Counted from the first letter of the stretch, positions 35,205-46,815 are shown. The stretch is 64,000 nt of DNA from Maniola hyperantus (GCF_902806685.2 NC_048538.1:8122001-8186000); one strand, 5' to 3'. Notes: generated by a model not told the origin, from the letters alone. Translations and numbers: made by a program.

Positions 35205-35819
35205 AGGTATTCATAATTCATAATTCATAATTTTTTATTGCAAAAAATACACGTGAAGTGGTGTTACAATATTTTTTTGGAAACAGTGTATTACCAAGTA
35301 TGGCGTGCAATGATATTAAGTAGGTACAATAAATGTCAATAATATATACCTAATTTAAATAAGTCATCAATAATTAGATTAAAAGGAGAATATTGAGTAC
35401 GAAACAAAATAAAATATTGCGATTACAAAATGTCAATTATTAAAATTAATAAAATATTATGTAAACAGACATCAAAAGTGGAAAAAAGTATGTCAACATG
35501 CTATCATTAAAATTATTATTAGTTATAGTACTTAGATTAGTAATTGTTAACAACAAACACTTTATCCGCCAAATTATCATTCCTTGAAATTTAAGAAGTC
35601 ATTAACCGAGTAAAAACAATGAAATAATAACCACTCGTGTAGCTTCCGTTTAAATTTAGGAAGTGTCATTTCTTTCATGGCCGTTGGTAGATTATTGAAT
35701 ATTTGAATCGCCATACAAAATGCATTTTGTCTATACAAAGTTAGTTTGATTCTGGGTACAAGCAGTCTATCTAGGTACTGGTAACTATTACCACAGTTTA
35801 CGACAGTTAGGGAACTTCT
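35205..35819 (-). mobile_element. LINE 3' fragment, minus
   Basis: Holds the last 80 codons of a LINE open frame (35819-35577), a 3' UTR to about 35240, and a terminal (attatga)n-type tail at 35208-35235. Confidence 0.7.
35577..35819 (-). pseudogene. LINE reverse transcriptase C-terminus
   Basis: The minus-strand frame is open for 80 codons and ends at TGA (35579-35577). It includes 'LLVPRIKLTLYRQNAFC', 'AIQIFNNLPTAMKEM' and 'KFKRKLHEWLL', a pattern seen at the C-termini of many lepidopteran jockey/CR1-like LINEs. The catalytic region is absent because MITE M5 begins directly upstream. Confidence 0.7.
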
Positions 35820-35941
35820 GAGCCGGTTCCCACTTGTCGTCTGTCGGATCCGGATTTTAATCGGATGTTCTAGTGGCAGAACATTTTATATGAGGCCACT
35901 AAAATTCGGACCCGACAGTCGACAAATGGGAACGGGCTGTC
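35819..35941. mobile_element. Small foldback MITE M5
   Basis: The left arm 'agccggttcccacttgtcg' faces the right arm 'cgacaaatgggaacgggct'. It is sandwiched between the LINE fragment and repeat Q. Confidence 0.7.
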
Positions 35942-36115
35942 ACAATACGTCGAGGCTTCAACGTCACTGGCAGGCGTCAAATGTTAGTACATTTGACGCA
36001 GGTAGGCCATAGGTAGCCCCATTTTTCTGTAATTTTACGTCACCATAGCCTAATATTTGACATATCAGATCAATTATGGATCCAACCGAGAGTTTCCACA
36101 CTGTTCACTCTGCTA
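35942..36115 (+). repeat. Repeat Q, copy 2
   Basis: Same block order as 30752-30930, with small indels. Confidence 0.7.
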
Positions 36116-36691
36116 TTATCAATTCTTATTTGATTTGTTTTCTGGAATCCTTCCTAAATGGAGCTAATTTTTTATTCACGCGATATTTCCCCTTTTACGA
36201 CACAGACAAGCAACTTGGCTCCTTTTTGTCCTACCGCGCCCCAAGGATCCCTCGCAGACAAGAGCATTCATCGCTCCGCCCTGAATGTGCTAGCCGCCTA
36301 CGTAAAGAAAAAAAGTAATACAAAAACTGCGTCTGATGCGACGAGGGTCTTCAGACGGTTGTATGTACACGTATATGTATAATGGTGCACTGAGTGGGTG
36401 AACAGACTGCAGTTAAAGCTGGCTGAATCCCGGAAAACTACCGACCCAGTCTAGACATGGGGGCACTTCCCCTGTCCGCCGTCCCGCACGCCTCACCCCC
36501 GCAGCCACCCTCACGCTTTCACCGACGACTTGCAGACATTATAAAAACAGAATGCATCGACGCTTTTAACTTTTGTAGTGTGTGACATGAACAAAACCCT
36601 CGTGAAGAATGAAACCCCGTTTCAGCGGTAATTACAAAAGTTCTCTCGTGTTCACCGTGGACGATGACGTCTAAACAAATGAAGGAAGCTC
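36116..36691. other. Unassigned, GC-rich at about 36430-36530
   Basis: Two overlapping plus frames (36076-36318, 36158-36382) show no domain. Confidence 0.3.
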
Positions 36692-36770
36692 TTTAGGGTT
36701 CCGTATAAGATGGACAAGAAACCCTTACTGTTCGACCATCTATTCGTCTGTCATATTTGTGTATTTCAAT
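36692..36770 (+). repeat. Family C/D 5' scrap
   Basis: 'tttagggttccgtataagat' to about 'gtgtatttcaataa'. Confidence 0.55.
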
Positions 36771-36808
36771 AACTACTGTATCAAATAGTACATAACCAAT
36801 CTTATCCA

Positions 36809-37165
36809 GACTAATATTATAAATGCGAAAGTATGTCTGTCTGTCTGCTAGCTTTTCACGGTCTAACAGTTTAACCGATTTTGATGAAATTTGGTACGGT
36901 GTTAGCTTACATCCCGGGGAAGGAAATATGTTTCTTTTATCCCGGAAAATCAAAGAGTTCGCACGGGATTCTTGAAGGCCCATCCGTTTAACCAGATTTA
37001 TATAAAATTACCACAATTACAAGCTACCTCTGTACCGACAGAGGTAGCTTGTATCCCGGCTATTGACATAGGTTACTTTTTATCCCGGATAATCATAGAG
37101 TTCAAACGGGATTTTAAAAAAACCTAAATCCACGCGGACGAAGTCTCGGGCATAATCTAGTTGCA
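36809..37165 (-). repeat. Two family B copies joined at a palindromic junction
   Basis: The first (36809-36985) ends at 'cgcacgggattcttgaagg'. The second runs from about 37031 to 37165 and ends 'gaagtctcgggcataatcta'. The junction holds a perfect palindrome, tacaagctacctctgt facing acagaggtagcttgta (37018-37053). Confidence 0.7.
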
Positions 37166-37825
37166 AATAAAAAGTTAGAATGGGAATGGGAATGGGAAAA
37201 GTTAGAGGTTACAGGTTTACGTAAACTTTACAAATACTTTAATAAAAGCATATTTGAATGATCTTTTTTATCCGACATGACCATCGCCTTGAATTAGACT
37301 GTGCGATATGCATGATTGACTGTACTGCAGTGGGTTAGTGAGAGTGAATTACAGGGGGGCAGGGTGCAAAGGAGGCAAAGGGGGCTTGCAGACTGGGCGG
37401 CCGAGGGTTTGGGGCCAGACGGGAGAAGCCTGACGCACCTCAGTTCCGCCCCGATGTGTCGGCATACATACAGACTTGCATTACACACGCCGAGTGATTA
37501 TGCCTCTCAATGCCTAGTTGATACGGGCTACGGCTGTGCTTTAAAAAAGATCTTCAAAAGGGTTTTTATGATTCTGAACTTACAAGAACCATCTTTTAAA
37601 CAAGCCGTTTCCTAGTTTAATGATAGGGATACAAGTTCTAGCGTTCAGAAGGGGGAAACAAATGTAATGTATCCTATTATTTTCTCCATTTACTTACACT
37701 TAAAAGACTTTTAGCTATTGCATACATAACCCTTTTATCTAAAAGTTAAATTGATAAAATATTTAAGTTTCTCTCCAATGCATTTAGTGCAAACCTATTC
37801 TCTACTCATTTTTTGTTTTAATGAA
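37166..37825. other. Unassigned, GC-rich at about 37340-37470
   Basis: Includes a short gggaat repeat (37182-37198). Overlapping frames on both strands of the island have no domain. Confidence 0.3.
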
Positions 37826-38058
37826 CTACTCGCTGATGCCCGCGGCTTCGTACGCGTGGATTTAGGTTTTTAAAAATCACGTGGAAACTCATTGATTTCC
37901 CGGGATAAAAAGTAGCCTATGTCACTCTCCAGGTCTTTAACTATACCCATGCAAAAAATCACGTCGATCCCTTGGTCCGTTGCGACGTGATTGATGGACA
38001 AAGCAACAAACTAACAAACAAACACAGTTTCGCATGCTTTCGCATTTATAATATGGGT
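37826..38058 (+). repeat. Family B, full-length, plus
   Basis: 'ctgatgcccgcggcttcgta' to 'ctttcgcatttataatatgg'. Confidence 0.85.
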
Positions 38059-38247
38059 AGGTACTGATCGCCATGAAAATGCTTGTGGCAGCATTTGAAT
38101 ATAGCTTATTGTGATTCAATAAATTGTTTATTAGTATATTGTTTACAAGGCTATTTATTCATTATATTATTCGTCACAATGAAAGTGTATAAAGTTACTG
38201 ATTCTCCCAAATTTTTAGTTCTTGATTTAATCATCCATACTTCCATA
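38059..38247. other. No gene seen
   Basis: AT-rich spacer. Confidence 0.4.
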
Positions 38248-38445
38248 TAATATTATAAATACGAAAGTTTGTCTGTCTGTCCGTCTGCTAGCTTTTCACG
38301 GCCCATCCGTTCAAACGATTTTGATGAAATTTGGCACAAACATAGCTTGCATCCCGGGGAAGGACAAAATCAAAGAGTTCCCACGGGATTTCTAAAAAAA
38401 AACTAAATCCAAGCGGACGAAGTCGCGGGCATCAGCTAGTAGTTT
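38248..38445 (-). repeat. Family B, minus
   Basis: 'taatattataaatacgaaag' to 'gtcgcgggcatcagctagta'. Confidence 0.85.
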
Positions 38446-39689
38446 GATAATTTAGTGTGCAACGATGAAGCTAGCATATAAGTCATTAATGAAAAACGGA
38501 TAATCAGATTTTTTTTAAGTTTCTTAACTCAGTGATTTCAGCTGTGCGTTGATAATAATTGATATGTCAGGTGAGCAGTTTCTTGTTTTATATATTTAGA
38601 TAAGTAGATACAATGTAATGTATTCTAACACGATTCTGCTATAGTAATCGTAATCGAGTTAGATAGCGCGTCCCTGACCGCACGGGCCTTGGCCGGGGCC
38701 GTCGACTCTCGCCCGTGCTGCGCCCCTATTATAAAGTCTCGCGGCTCGCTACTTACCCATACTGAGATATTTCACTCCGCATCTCACTTGCACTTCATCG
38801 GTGGAAAAAGGATAAACGACGAGATTTCGATTCGCATACAAACTACCTTGAAATTCTTTGATCCCTTTCATGGTAGGTAGTGATAAAAAACATTTCCAAA
38901 ACTCGTGTATAACAATTAAAAAATTCTAATGTAATAACCTTATCAATAAAGTTTTTTATCATACGACTGTCCAAAAAAAACAGTGTAATTTTTTCTTTAT
39001 TCCACCATAAAATTACAGAATATATATTTTGGTGTTTGGGATATTACCTAGAATCCTCACACCTTTTCAAGAAACACTGGCTAGGTAGGTATATATTTTT
39101 TAAATCTATATGACAGCTGTATGGTGCCATTTTCAAATATGAAAAAAAGCAGTCGTGTTTTTATAATTACACTTGTTTTCATAATTCAGGCGATGTCTTA
39201 GTGCCAATATTATATACTAGTAGAAGTTTCAGTTTCCCCGTACTTAGATAAAATGTAACTAAACCGAGCCTACATGCCCGACGCGGTTTGCCTTTCAGCA
39301 AACGCAAGAGGCAGCTGAGGTCAACGGCGTGCGTCGCGGACGGGTCGTCGGCCGGGTCGCGGCGGTCGTATCGCATCGCTAATTTCGTATGCGAACTTGG
39401 CTTAGCAGCAAAAACTGCCCGTGCAGCCCGCTCTCGCTGAATGTGATAGCCCGCCATCATTCCATTGTCATTTAAATCAATGTTCAAGAAAATCTAACGT
39501 GACTAAAATACGACCTTTGAATATTACAAAAAGACGTAGAGCGTTTGACTTTGGTCGTTTGCTTAGGGTCCATCCCTGCTCTACAACCAATACCTAATAT
39601 TCAATAATTTTTTCGTTTCTTAGTATTAATTTATTATTCGAGCTAGAAATCAATCGTTACTAAGACTATTTGTTTGTAACTAACTGCTG
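38446..39689. other. Unassigned, islands at about 38665-38760 and 39260-39440
   Basis: The first island ends in tataaag (38730-38736), which resembles a TATA box on the plus strand, but no gene follows. The second has a minus-strand frame (39487-39179) without an ATG at its start and without a known domain. Confidence 0.3.
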
Positions 39690-39905
39690 CCTACAACTTC
39701 TATCTTGGATTTAGGTTAGTAAAATGCCGTGAAAACTCTTTAATTTTCCGGCGTAAATACTATCATAATATTATGCATTTTTCCAAGATGCCTAGCTCTG
39801 TGCCAAATGTCAAAATTAATTAAGTGGTAGAGTCTTGAAAAGGTAGCAAACAAGCAATCAGACCAGACAAACAGAGTTACTTACGCATTTATAATATTAC
39901 TAGGG
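39690..39905 (+). repeat. Family B, strongly diverged
   Basis: 'tgctgcctacaacttctatc' through 'tttaattttccggcgtaaat' to 'cgcatttataatattacta'. Confidence 0.55.
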
Positions 39906-39939
39906 GTGGATCTGATTAAAGATTTGATTCACTGTAGCA

Positions 39940-40235
39940 ATGCCCAGGGCATGGCTTAGCCACCGAGTTTCTTGGCGGTTCTTAACAGTAGGAAGGGCAT
40001 TTTAAGCCAGTGCATTGTTAGATTTCAGTTTAAGTTTTTAATCATGGTAAAGGAAAACATCGTGAGGAAATCTGCTTACCTGAGAGTTCTCCACAATATT
40101 CTCAAAGGCGTATGAAGTCAGCCAATCCGCACTTGGCCAGCGAGGTGGACTATGGTAAAAGCCTTATCATTCTGAGAGGAGACCCGTGCTCAGAAGTGAG
40201 TCAGCGACGGGTAGATGATGATGATGATGATTGAT
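39940..40235 (+). mobile_element. SINE with (gatgat)n tail
   Basis: 'gtaaaggaaaacatcgtgag', 'ccaatccgcacttggccagc', 'gaggagacccgtgctcag', then (gat)n. The 5' part is family F-like ('gtttcttggcggttctt') instead of a tRNA head. Confidence 0.7.
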
Positions 40236-40869
40236 AAAAACAATATATATTATGATTTCTTTATTGCTAGGTATGCTACACACAAAAAAGACGTACGAGC
40301 TAACCGCGAGAACTGCTTCGTACCTTCGCCATGCCCTCCCCCCCCCCAAATTCCAGCGCCCTAGGTGGTTGCCTAGTTCGCCTTTATGGATGAGCCGACC
40401 GTGGTGTTATATAAATGAACATTCTGTAGTGGCGCAGAAATTCAGAACTGGATCATAACCTATTATTCGTATATGTGAATACTGATTGTACTTAGCCTAC
40501 TTTAATATTTATCAATACATCACTTGTTCAAGTCGCTGTAAATGTGTTTTCGAAGTAAACTTAATAGCATTACATATTTAAATCTTTATTACAAATTTAC
40601 ATTATAGGTCAACGTTTTATTCATATTAACCGTGAGTTTGCGCTGACGAAACATTTACATAAAAACATGTTGAAAACTCTGTTTTCTGTTAATGTATCGA
40701 ACTGCCTTTCCATTGTCATTTAATTTGTTGAATAGGAACTTGTTTGATATTTCATAGCCTTTGAAATAATTAAAAATTTAAAAACAATTGATTAATAATT
40801 TTAGTTTAAAATATTACACATAATAGGAGCAAAACTGAAGTTGTGGGGAAGTTGTGAATTGAAAAAAAT
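40236..40869. other. No gene seen
   Basis: A C-run at 40334-40345 is followed by 'ccagcgccctaggtggttgc', a possible repeat scrap. Confidence 0.35.
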
Positions 40870-40945
40870 TATATTTAAAAGACCGACTTCTAAAACCACT
40901 ACGGAGTATTAAATAATTTTTATTTCTACACGTGTATTATGTTAT
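40870..40945. repeat. Half copy of foldback element P2
   Basis: 'accgacttctaaaaccacta' to 'ttctacacgtgtatta' matches one arm of 50387-50612; the other arm is absent. Confidence 0.75.
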
Positions 40946-41309
40946 TAGAACAGTCCAGGATTATCAACTTTACAAGTTAATAAAAAAACTAAGATAAGGA
41001 TTTGTTCTTGATTTGTGAAAATATTATAAGAATACGTTCGTGTTTCGACTAGTGCGACGATATTGCAGGCAATGAGTCATCATTTTAACATCAGGACACT
41101 TAAGAGGGATTCCCGGTACTATATTGATCTGGAAGACACGTCATGGACTCTCCCAAGAGGGTGATTGTGCTTTTATACCTGTTTCTTGGGGTTGCTGATT
41201 TCACCCTTATATAAATAAAGAAATCTTTCCCTCTTAGATATTGTGAACGGTAAGAACTTTGCCCAGCTAAGTTTTAAAAGAAGATACATAATATATTTTA
41301 ATACCTACC
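40946..41309. other. No gene seen
   Basis: Mixed DNA with an aataaag word near 41215 but no gene. Confidence 0.35.
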
Positions 41310-41526
41310 TAACAATCCATATTATAAATGTCTGTCTGCCTGTCTGTCTGCTAGATTTTCACGGCCCATACATTCAACCGATTTTGACGAAATTTGGTAC
41401 ATGGATAGATAGCGTGCATCCCTGGGAAGGCGATATGCAACTTTTTATCCTGAATATCAAAGGATTCCCACGGGGTTTTTATAAAACTTCATTCCACGAG
41501 GGCGAAGCCGCGGGCATCATCTAGTG
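41310..41526 (-). repeat. Family B, minus
   Basis: 'ccatattataaatgtctgtc' to 'gaagccgcgggcatcatcta'. Confidence 0.8.
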
Positions 41527-42531
41527 ACAAATAATCTATGCGATATGTAAGAAGTCGAGTAAATTACGAACAGTTACTTATACAAAATATTATGCGAAAT
41601 AATTTTCAGCAATTCTTTAATCCCATTTTAATCCAAATCAAAATTATCAATAATTTTCAAAAAATCAAATCTAAAAAAGATACAGGTAAACTGTGAGATT
41701 AACTTAAGACTGCAAAATCCATCTTAACTACCTAGTCCCCTATTTTTCGTAATGTTCGAAACGTATCCATAATCCCCTATACTCGTATCTTTTTTATTTG
41801 CGTAATAGTTGTAGAGCGTTACGTTGCCTAGATCGTAGGCACCTCGTAGCGCTTCTACGCGCGGCACACGATCGCTGTGCAGGTCAGTGGCACTGCGCTA
41901 TACGGGGCACTGCACTCGACTTGCTTAGATACTTCTAACATTGCAGTTTTTTTTCTAGCACCGCATTCCCGGGCTCAACACAGTCAACTGGGTTCATGCC
42001 GCTTTTGTACCGAGCACGTTAACTAGCCATGTACGGCGTGAGAGAGGACGGTTAGAACTTGTTTGCGATTTTATCCTTTTGATGATTTTTCTATTAAAGT
42101 TAGTTAGGAGTGACTGAAGAACAATAGGAAACTTTGGAAACCTGTTAATGTATCTGACAGTTTTACGTTGCGTTCGTGCATATATTCCTAATAGATAGGT
42201 ATAAGTAGTGTTTGAACTTTGAAGCTTAGTAGAATAATTTATATGAATTTAGACCTAGATTTTAAAAATCATTTTCACCAAAGTTTAATAACCTGTATCA
42301 GTGTTTAATAATAATTAAACAGTTTCGCAAGTATATTACTTAATTATCAGTTTTTGCACTTGTATTGGAGTAGGTTCGGTTTTTAACTACATCCATCGAT
42401 GTGTACATATATCCTACATCAATGGAAGTATATTGAAATTAAATTTTATAATGAAATATGCTTAAAATGCACATATTATTAATTTCTGGAGTGATACTAT
42501 AAATATAAAGATATAATATCATTAAAAGGGC
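41527..42531. other. Unassigned, GC-rich at about 41820-42050
   Basis: The island has no significant open frame. The rest is AT-rich. Confidence 0.35.
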
Positions 42532-42748
42532 TACATAGCGCGACTACGTCCGCGTGGATTTAGGTTTTTAAAAATCTCGTGGGAACTCTTTGATTTTCCG
42601 GGATAAAAAGTAGCCTATGTCCTTCCACGGGATGCAAGCTATATTTGTACCAAATTTCGTCAAAATCGGTTGAACGGATGGGCTGTGAAAGACTAGCAGA
42701 TAGACAGACAGACACATTTTCGCATTTATAATATTAGTATGGAAGTAT
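42532..42748 (+). repeat. Family B, plus
   Basis: 'cgactacgtccgcgtggatt' to 'tttcgcatttataatattag'. Confidence 0.85.
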
Positions 42749-42764
42749 GGATTAGACTTTATAC

Positions 42765-42965
42765 TTTGAAGTAATTTTTTTTACACTTTTATTACCAGTT
42801 ATCTTCCAAAGCCACCATGATCCAAACAAACGTTCCTCCCAGTGTTGGGGGCAATACGCAGAGAAACTTTCAGCTTTTATAAAATGACGAAGGTCTGGCA
42901 AGCCCTGGCTCTCTCTATTACTATGACATGCCCCACTAAGACTATGAACCAATTCTTTGACTTTG
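42765..42965 (+). repeat. Family R repeat, copy 2
   Basis: 'ttccaaagccaccatgatcc', 'ggcaatacgcagagaaactt', 'gacgaaggtctggcaagccc'. Confidence 0.7.
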
Positions 42966-43148
42966 GCTTAGAAAGGATTTTCAGAAAATCCACCCGAGCG
43001 AAGCCGGGACAGATTAACTAGTTATCATTTAACTAGTATCAGCATCATTAACAGATTTCATAGTGACTAGTAAATTCCAAGCCATTAAACAGTATTGAGC
43101 GATATGAAATCTCGCTGCGCAGAGAGAGTAAACTCGTACTACACCTAT

Positions 43149-43240
43149 GTGAATCACTTTCGACGCGCGCGCATTAATGCAACTCAAAGGTGCAACGACC
43201 TCCTGAACTTCACTAACTAGGCCGTGCTACTGAATTACAG
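43149..43240 (+). repeat. Repeat T, copy 1 of 3
   Basis: Opens gtgaatcactttcgacgcgc and closes 'tgctactgaattacag', 92 bp. No similarity to the other repeat families. Upstream, 'gcgcagagagagtaaac' resembles the flank of copy 3. Confidence 0.75.
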
Positions 43241-43359
43241 ATATTTTAGGTAGTCGAACTACAAAGATTACTAAAACAAACCAACTTGCGAATAATGTTC
43301 TTTTAATTCAAGAATTTGAATTTGGTTATTGGAATTTGGAATAGGACCATTCCATTTCC

Positions 43360-43570
43360 TAGGGTTCCGTAGTAAAACAATAATGAAAAATTATACCTAT
43401 ATATAGTTATAGTTTCATCCGGTTTATCTGTCTCTCTGTTAATCTGTGTAGAGCTGTAAAGTTGAAATTTTGGCACGGTTTCTTTAAACTTCAGTAAGCA
43501 AGTCAAAAAAATTTTTTGGCAAACCTTCACAAGTGGGGCATTGTTGAATAGGAATTTTAAAATCATTCTG
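43360..43570 (+). repeat. Family D-like repeat, diverged
   Basis: 'ctagggttccgtagtaaaac', then ctgtctctctgttaatctg and 'gttgaaattttggcacgg'. Confidence 0.5.
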
Positions 43571-43798
43571 AGGTTTGTTTAACATTTTGGTGGAAAAACA
43601 TCGTTTACGAAATAATGAGCCTCAAAGTAGCAGTTTTTACTTGAGTTAAATTAAAATCAAACCAAACCAAGTATAGTTCTAAATCTAAAACTACGACTAT
43701 TTGAGAGAATCAGTAACAAATTCATACCCTTTCTTGCCGAAATGTTATCATTTGAATAGGGTGAAATAGGTTATTTGTATATTTCCTGAATACAGAAT
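43571..43798. other. No gene seen
   Basis: AT-rich DNA between repeat T copies. Confidence 0.4.
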
Positions 43799-43892
43799 GT
43801 GAATCACTTTCGACGCACGCGCATTAGCGATGCGCCTCTAAAAGGTAACGCCCTGTTGAACTTCACTAAGTGGGCCGTTCTACTGTGCTAGA
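43799..43892 (+). repeat. Repeat T, copy 2 of 3
   Basis: Same opening 18 bases as copy 1 (gtgaatcactttcgacgc) and 'ttgaacttcactaagtgggc' in the second half, 94 bp. Confidence 0.75.
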
Positions 43893-43937
43893 GATGTAAT
43901 GAGGGTGTATCGATAAAAATGCCACAATCTTGAACTA

Positions 43938-44142
43938 GACAAAAATGCGAAAGTGTGTCTGTCTGTCTGTCTGCTAGCTTTTCACGGTCCAATAGTTTAA
44001 CCGATTTTGATGAAATTTGGTACAGAGTTAGTTTATATCCCGGAGACCGACATAGGCCACTTTTTATCCAGGAAAATCAAAGAGTTCCCACGGGATTAAA
44101 AAATCTATATCCACGCGAATGAAGTCGTGGGGATCATCTTGT
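43938..44142 (-). repeat. Family B, minus
   Basis: 'aaaatgcgaaagtgtgtctg' to 'gaagtcgtggggatcatctt'. Confidence 0.8.
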
Positions 44143-44182
44143 GTGAAATAATAATTATGTAAATATTACTTATCACACGCCC

Positions 44183-44220
44183 GTGGCGCCCATACAATAG
44201 AGCGGTTGTATGGGCGCCAC
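44183..44220. repeat. Perfect 15-bp hairpin
   Basis: gtggcgcccatacaa faces ttgtatgggcgccac with an 8-base loop. Confidence 0.85.
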
Positions 44221-44584
44221 TTTCAAATGTGAAAAATTTTACTTATTTTTTTGCAGGAAAGTCGTGTTTTTTTTAAATTAAGTACTTGTGGCTAAGTTTT
44301 GGTAAAAAATTTTGTTTAACTCACTGGTTTTGGCTTCTTTCTTCTTTTCTTGCTGGGATGGATGTTTAGTTGTTTGTTTAAATGGTTAATAGATGCGCAT
44401 CTCTTTTTAGGAAAACTTTCTTTGTTAGATAAAGACTCGATAAAGATGAGAATTGATTTTTTTATTGATTGACATTGAATGTTGTTTTGACAAGTGTCAC
44501 GTCTTGTCATGTGTCACAATTGACACTTGTTTCGTTTAGTAGTAATTAATTTTAATTCTGAACAACTTGTTTCAGTAAGTTTTC
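44221..44584. other. No gene seen
   Basis: AT-rich DNA; a short minus frame is lysine/asparagine-rich and uninformative. Confidence 0.4.
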
Positions 44585-44631
44585 TATTCCCATACGGACA
44601 AAGTTGTTAGAACTTTGTCCATATGGGAATA
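44585..44631. repeat. 21-bp hairpin with 5-base loop
   Basis: The two arms, from tattcccatacggacaaag at 44585 and its inverse ending at 44631, differ at a single position. Confidence 0.85.
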
Positions 44632-44867
44632 TAGTTAATAGAATCTACAGGCAGTTGAGGCATAAATAAGTTTCAAAAGAACAGATAAATATTTCTGTAG
44701 TAGGTACTCTTTTAATATAGATTCAAAGTTCAAACTCTGACTTTTCATGCAGAAACTTAGAATTATGTATTGCCTATCTCTGGGTATACAAAACACACCA
44801 TGATATTAATTTATAACGCTACATTTCACAACTTATAAAGTGTTAGTTTCATAATGTTTATAAAATC

Positions 44868-45068
44868 TATACTCTTTTACTAATATTATATTATTAAGAG
44901 GTAAAGTTTGTAACTTTGTTTGTTGGAGGTAATCTCTGGAAGTACAGAACCGATTTAGAAAATTCTTTTACCAGTAGAAAGCTACATTATTCCCGAGTTA
45001 TAAAATTAGAGATTCCTACGAAAATTGTAATAAGCTATCCGTGCGAAGCCGGGGCTGTTCGCTAGTAG
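44868..45068 (+). repeat. Family E, plus
   Basis: 'atattaagaggtaaagtttg', 'gtaatctctggaagtacaga', 'aattagagattcctacgaaa', ending 'ggggctgttcgctagtag'. Confidence 0.75.
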
Positions 45069-45122
45069 TAAATACTTTAAAATCTGTCAGCGCGCCGTGC
45101 CGCGCGGAGAGAGTAACCTAAC

Positions 45123-45210
45123 GTGAATCACTTTCGACGCGAGCGCATTAGATGCACATCTAGAGAGCAATGCCCCGCTGAACTTCGCCAAGTGGGCTGC
45201 CGCATTACAG
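45123..45210 (+). repeat. Repeat T, copy 3 of 3
   Basis: Opens gtgaatcactttcgacgc, holds 'gctgaacttcgccaagtggg' and ends 'gccgcattacag', 88 bp. The preceding 'gcgcggagagagtaacc' matches the flank of copy 1. Confidence 0.75.
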
Positions 45211-46120
45211 GACACGTAGCTATAAGAAAGAAATGAATTGCAAATATTCACGATAATTCAAAATTGTAACTTAAAATAATAGTTTCATTCTATTAATCGT
45301 TCAGTAGATATTCGTATATAACAGCTGGATTATTCGTACTTAACTACGTACAAAGACCGGATACACGTACTATATAAGGTACGTCATAGCTTTTATATTA
45401 GCTGGAAATATCGCAGTTTATGTTATCATACATTGCGTGTATTTTTTGCTTCTTATATTACGGAGCAAGACCAGCGGCGGAGGGACTAGTATCTAAGCAA
45501 GTGTATTCTGAAATAGTCAGGACGGGATCTATTTCCCGGGCAGCTGCGCGCGTACGTTGCCCCTTCATAGGGCGTTAGATGTGCAACGATCTCGACTATT
45601 AGGGCCACAGCAGACACGATGTGTTAAGTATCAGTGATAGACAGTTTTCTTGCTTTTCGAAAGCTCGGTGCCGAGATTGAACGCTCTATTCCACACACAT
45701 AATACTTATAATCTCCAGGTGCGTAACTGCAAAAACAATCGCTAAAACGCACGTTTTTAATACAGTGATCGAACGCAGAAAGTCGTCAAAACGGGACGGA
45801 GAGCTTCATGCTATCGCAAAATCACCGATCGCTGATGCTAAAAGCATCGTATCTGCTATGGCCCTTATATCGCCAAGACCGCGCCCGCGCTGCATTAAAC
45901 TTGAACTACAAGTGCAGCGGAGTGCCGCGTGCACCTCACCTTCACTACTTAGAAAGCAACATCATCTAATCTCACACGCAGAAATGCCTCACGTAACTGC
46001 TGCGTGCAGTAACCGAGTAAAAGCGAGAGCAACATTTACTTACTTTCAGCCCGATACCACAATAATCTGCGCACAGTATTTCAAATTAGCGACTTATTGT
46101 AAGAATTGATTATTGAATAC
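45211..46120. other. Unassigned, moderately GC-rich from about 45470 to 46000
   Basis: A 114-codon plus frame (45765-46109) begins just after an acceptor-like 'tttttaatacag' but matches nothing known. It may be chance, a non-conserved exon or regulatory DNA. Confidence 0.3.
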
Positions 46121-46320
46121 TAGCTGATGCCTACGACTTCATCCACGTGGTTTTAGGTTTTTAAAATCCTGTGGGAACTCTTTGACTTTACAGGATAGAA
46201 AGTAACCTATGGGTTTAACTATAGGTATAAATGCAAAAAATCACACCGATCCGTTACTCCGTTTTGAAATGATTGAAGGACAAACCAACAAACTAATTTT
46301 CCATTTATAATATAGGTAGG
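46121..46320 (+). repeat. Family B, plus
   Basis: 'ctagctgatgcctacgactt' to 'tttccatttataatataggt'. Confidence 0.8.
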
Positions 46321-46585
46321 TAGTGATGCTTTCCCACGACAATACAATACGTTTGTTATCTGATAAAGAAAATATTATTCAACAGACAGTGTTTTGATAA
46401 CTTAATCAAATTCGGATAAATATCTGGTTGGTAGCAGTTTAATTGATTTCGATTCAATGCTCATTGTTATTAATAACATTTCATCTGTTCAAAAGCTTTT
46501 ATTTATTTTTAAAAAGATCAACACAAATATTTTAATAATTATAGCAAAATAAGTTTCATAGTCACAAGCTCTATATTATATAGAT
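46321..46585. other. No gene seen
   Basis: AT-rich spacer. Confidence 0.4.
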
Positions 46586-46815
46586 GTACTAGCTGATGCC
46601 TGCAACTTCGTCCGCGTGGAATTAGGTTTTTAAAAATCCCGTGGGAACTCTTTGATTTTCCGGGATAAAAAGTAGCCTATGTCACTCTCCAGGTCTTTAT
46701 CTATACCCATGCAAAAAATCACGTCAATCCGTTGCACCGTTGCGACGTGATTGAAGGACAAACCAACAAACCAATAAACCAACAAACAAACACACTTTCG
46801 CATTTATAATAAAGG
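46586..46815 (+). repeat. Family B, plus, best preserved copy
   Basis: 'actagctgatgcctgcaact' to 'cactttcgcatttataataa', with every internal block intact. Confidence 0.9.

Noticed and set aside
39179..39487. 102-codon minus-strand frame in a GC-rich island
   Set aside because: Starts with TTG rather than ATG and has no recognisable domain or splice site.
45765..46109. 114-codon frame after an acceptor-like site
   Set aside because: No recognised domain, no supporting donor and no codon bias that can be judged; recorded only as an unassigned region.
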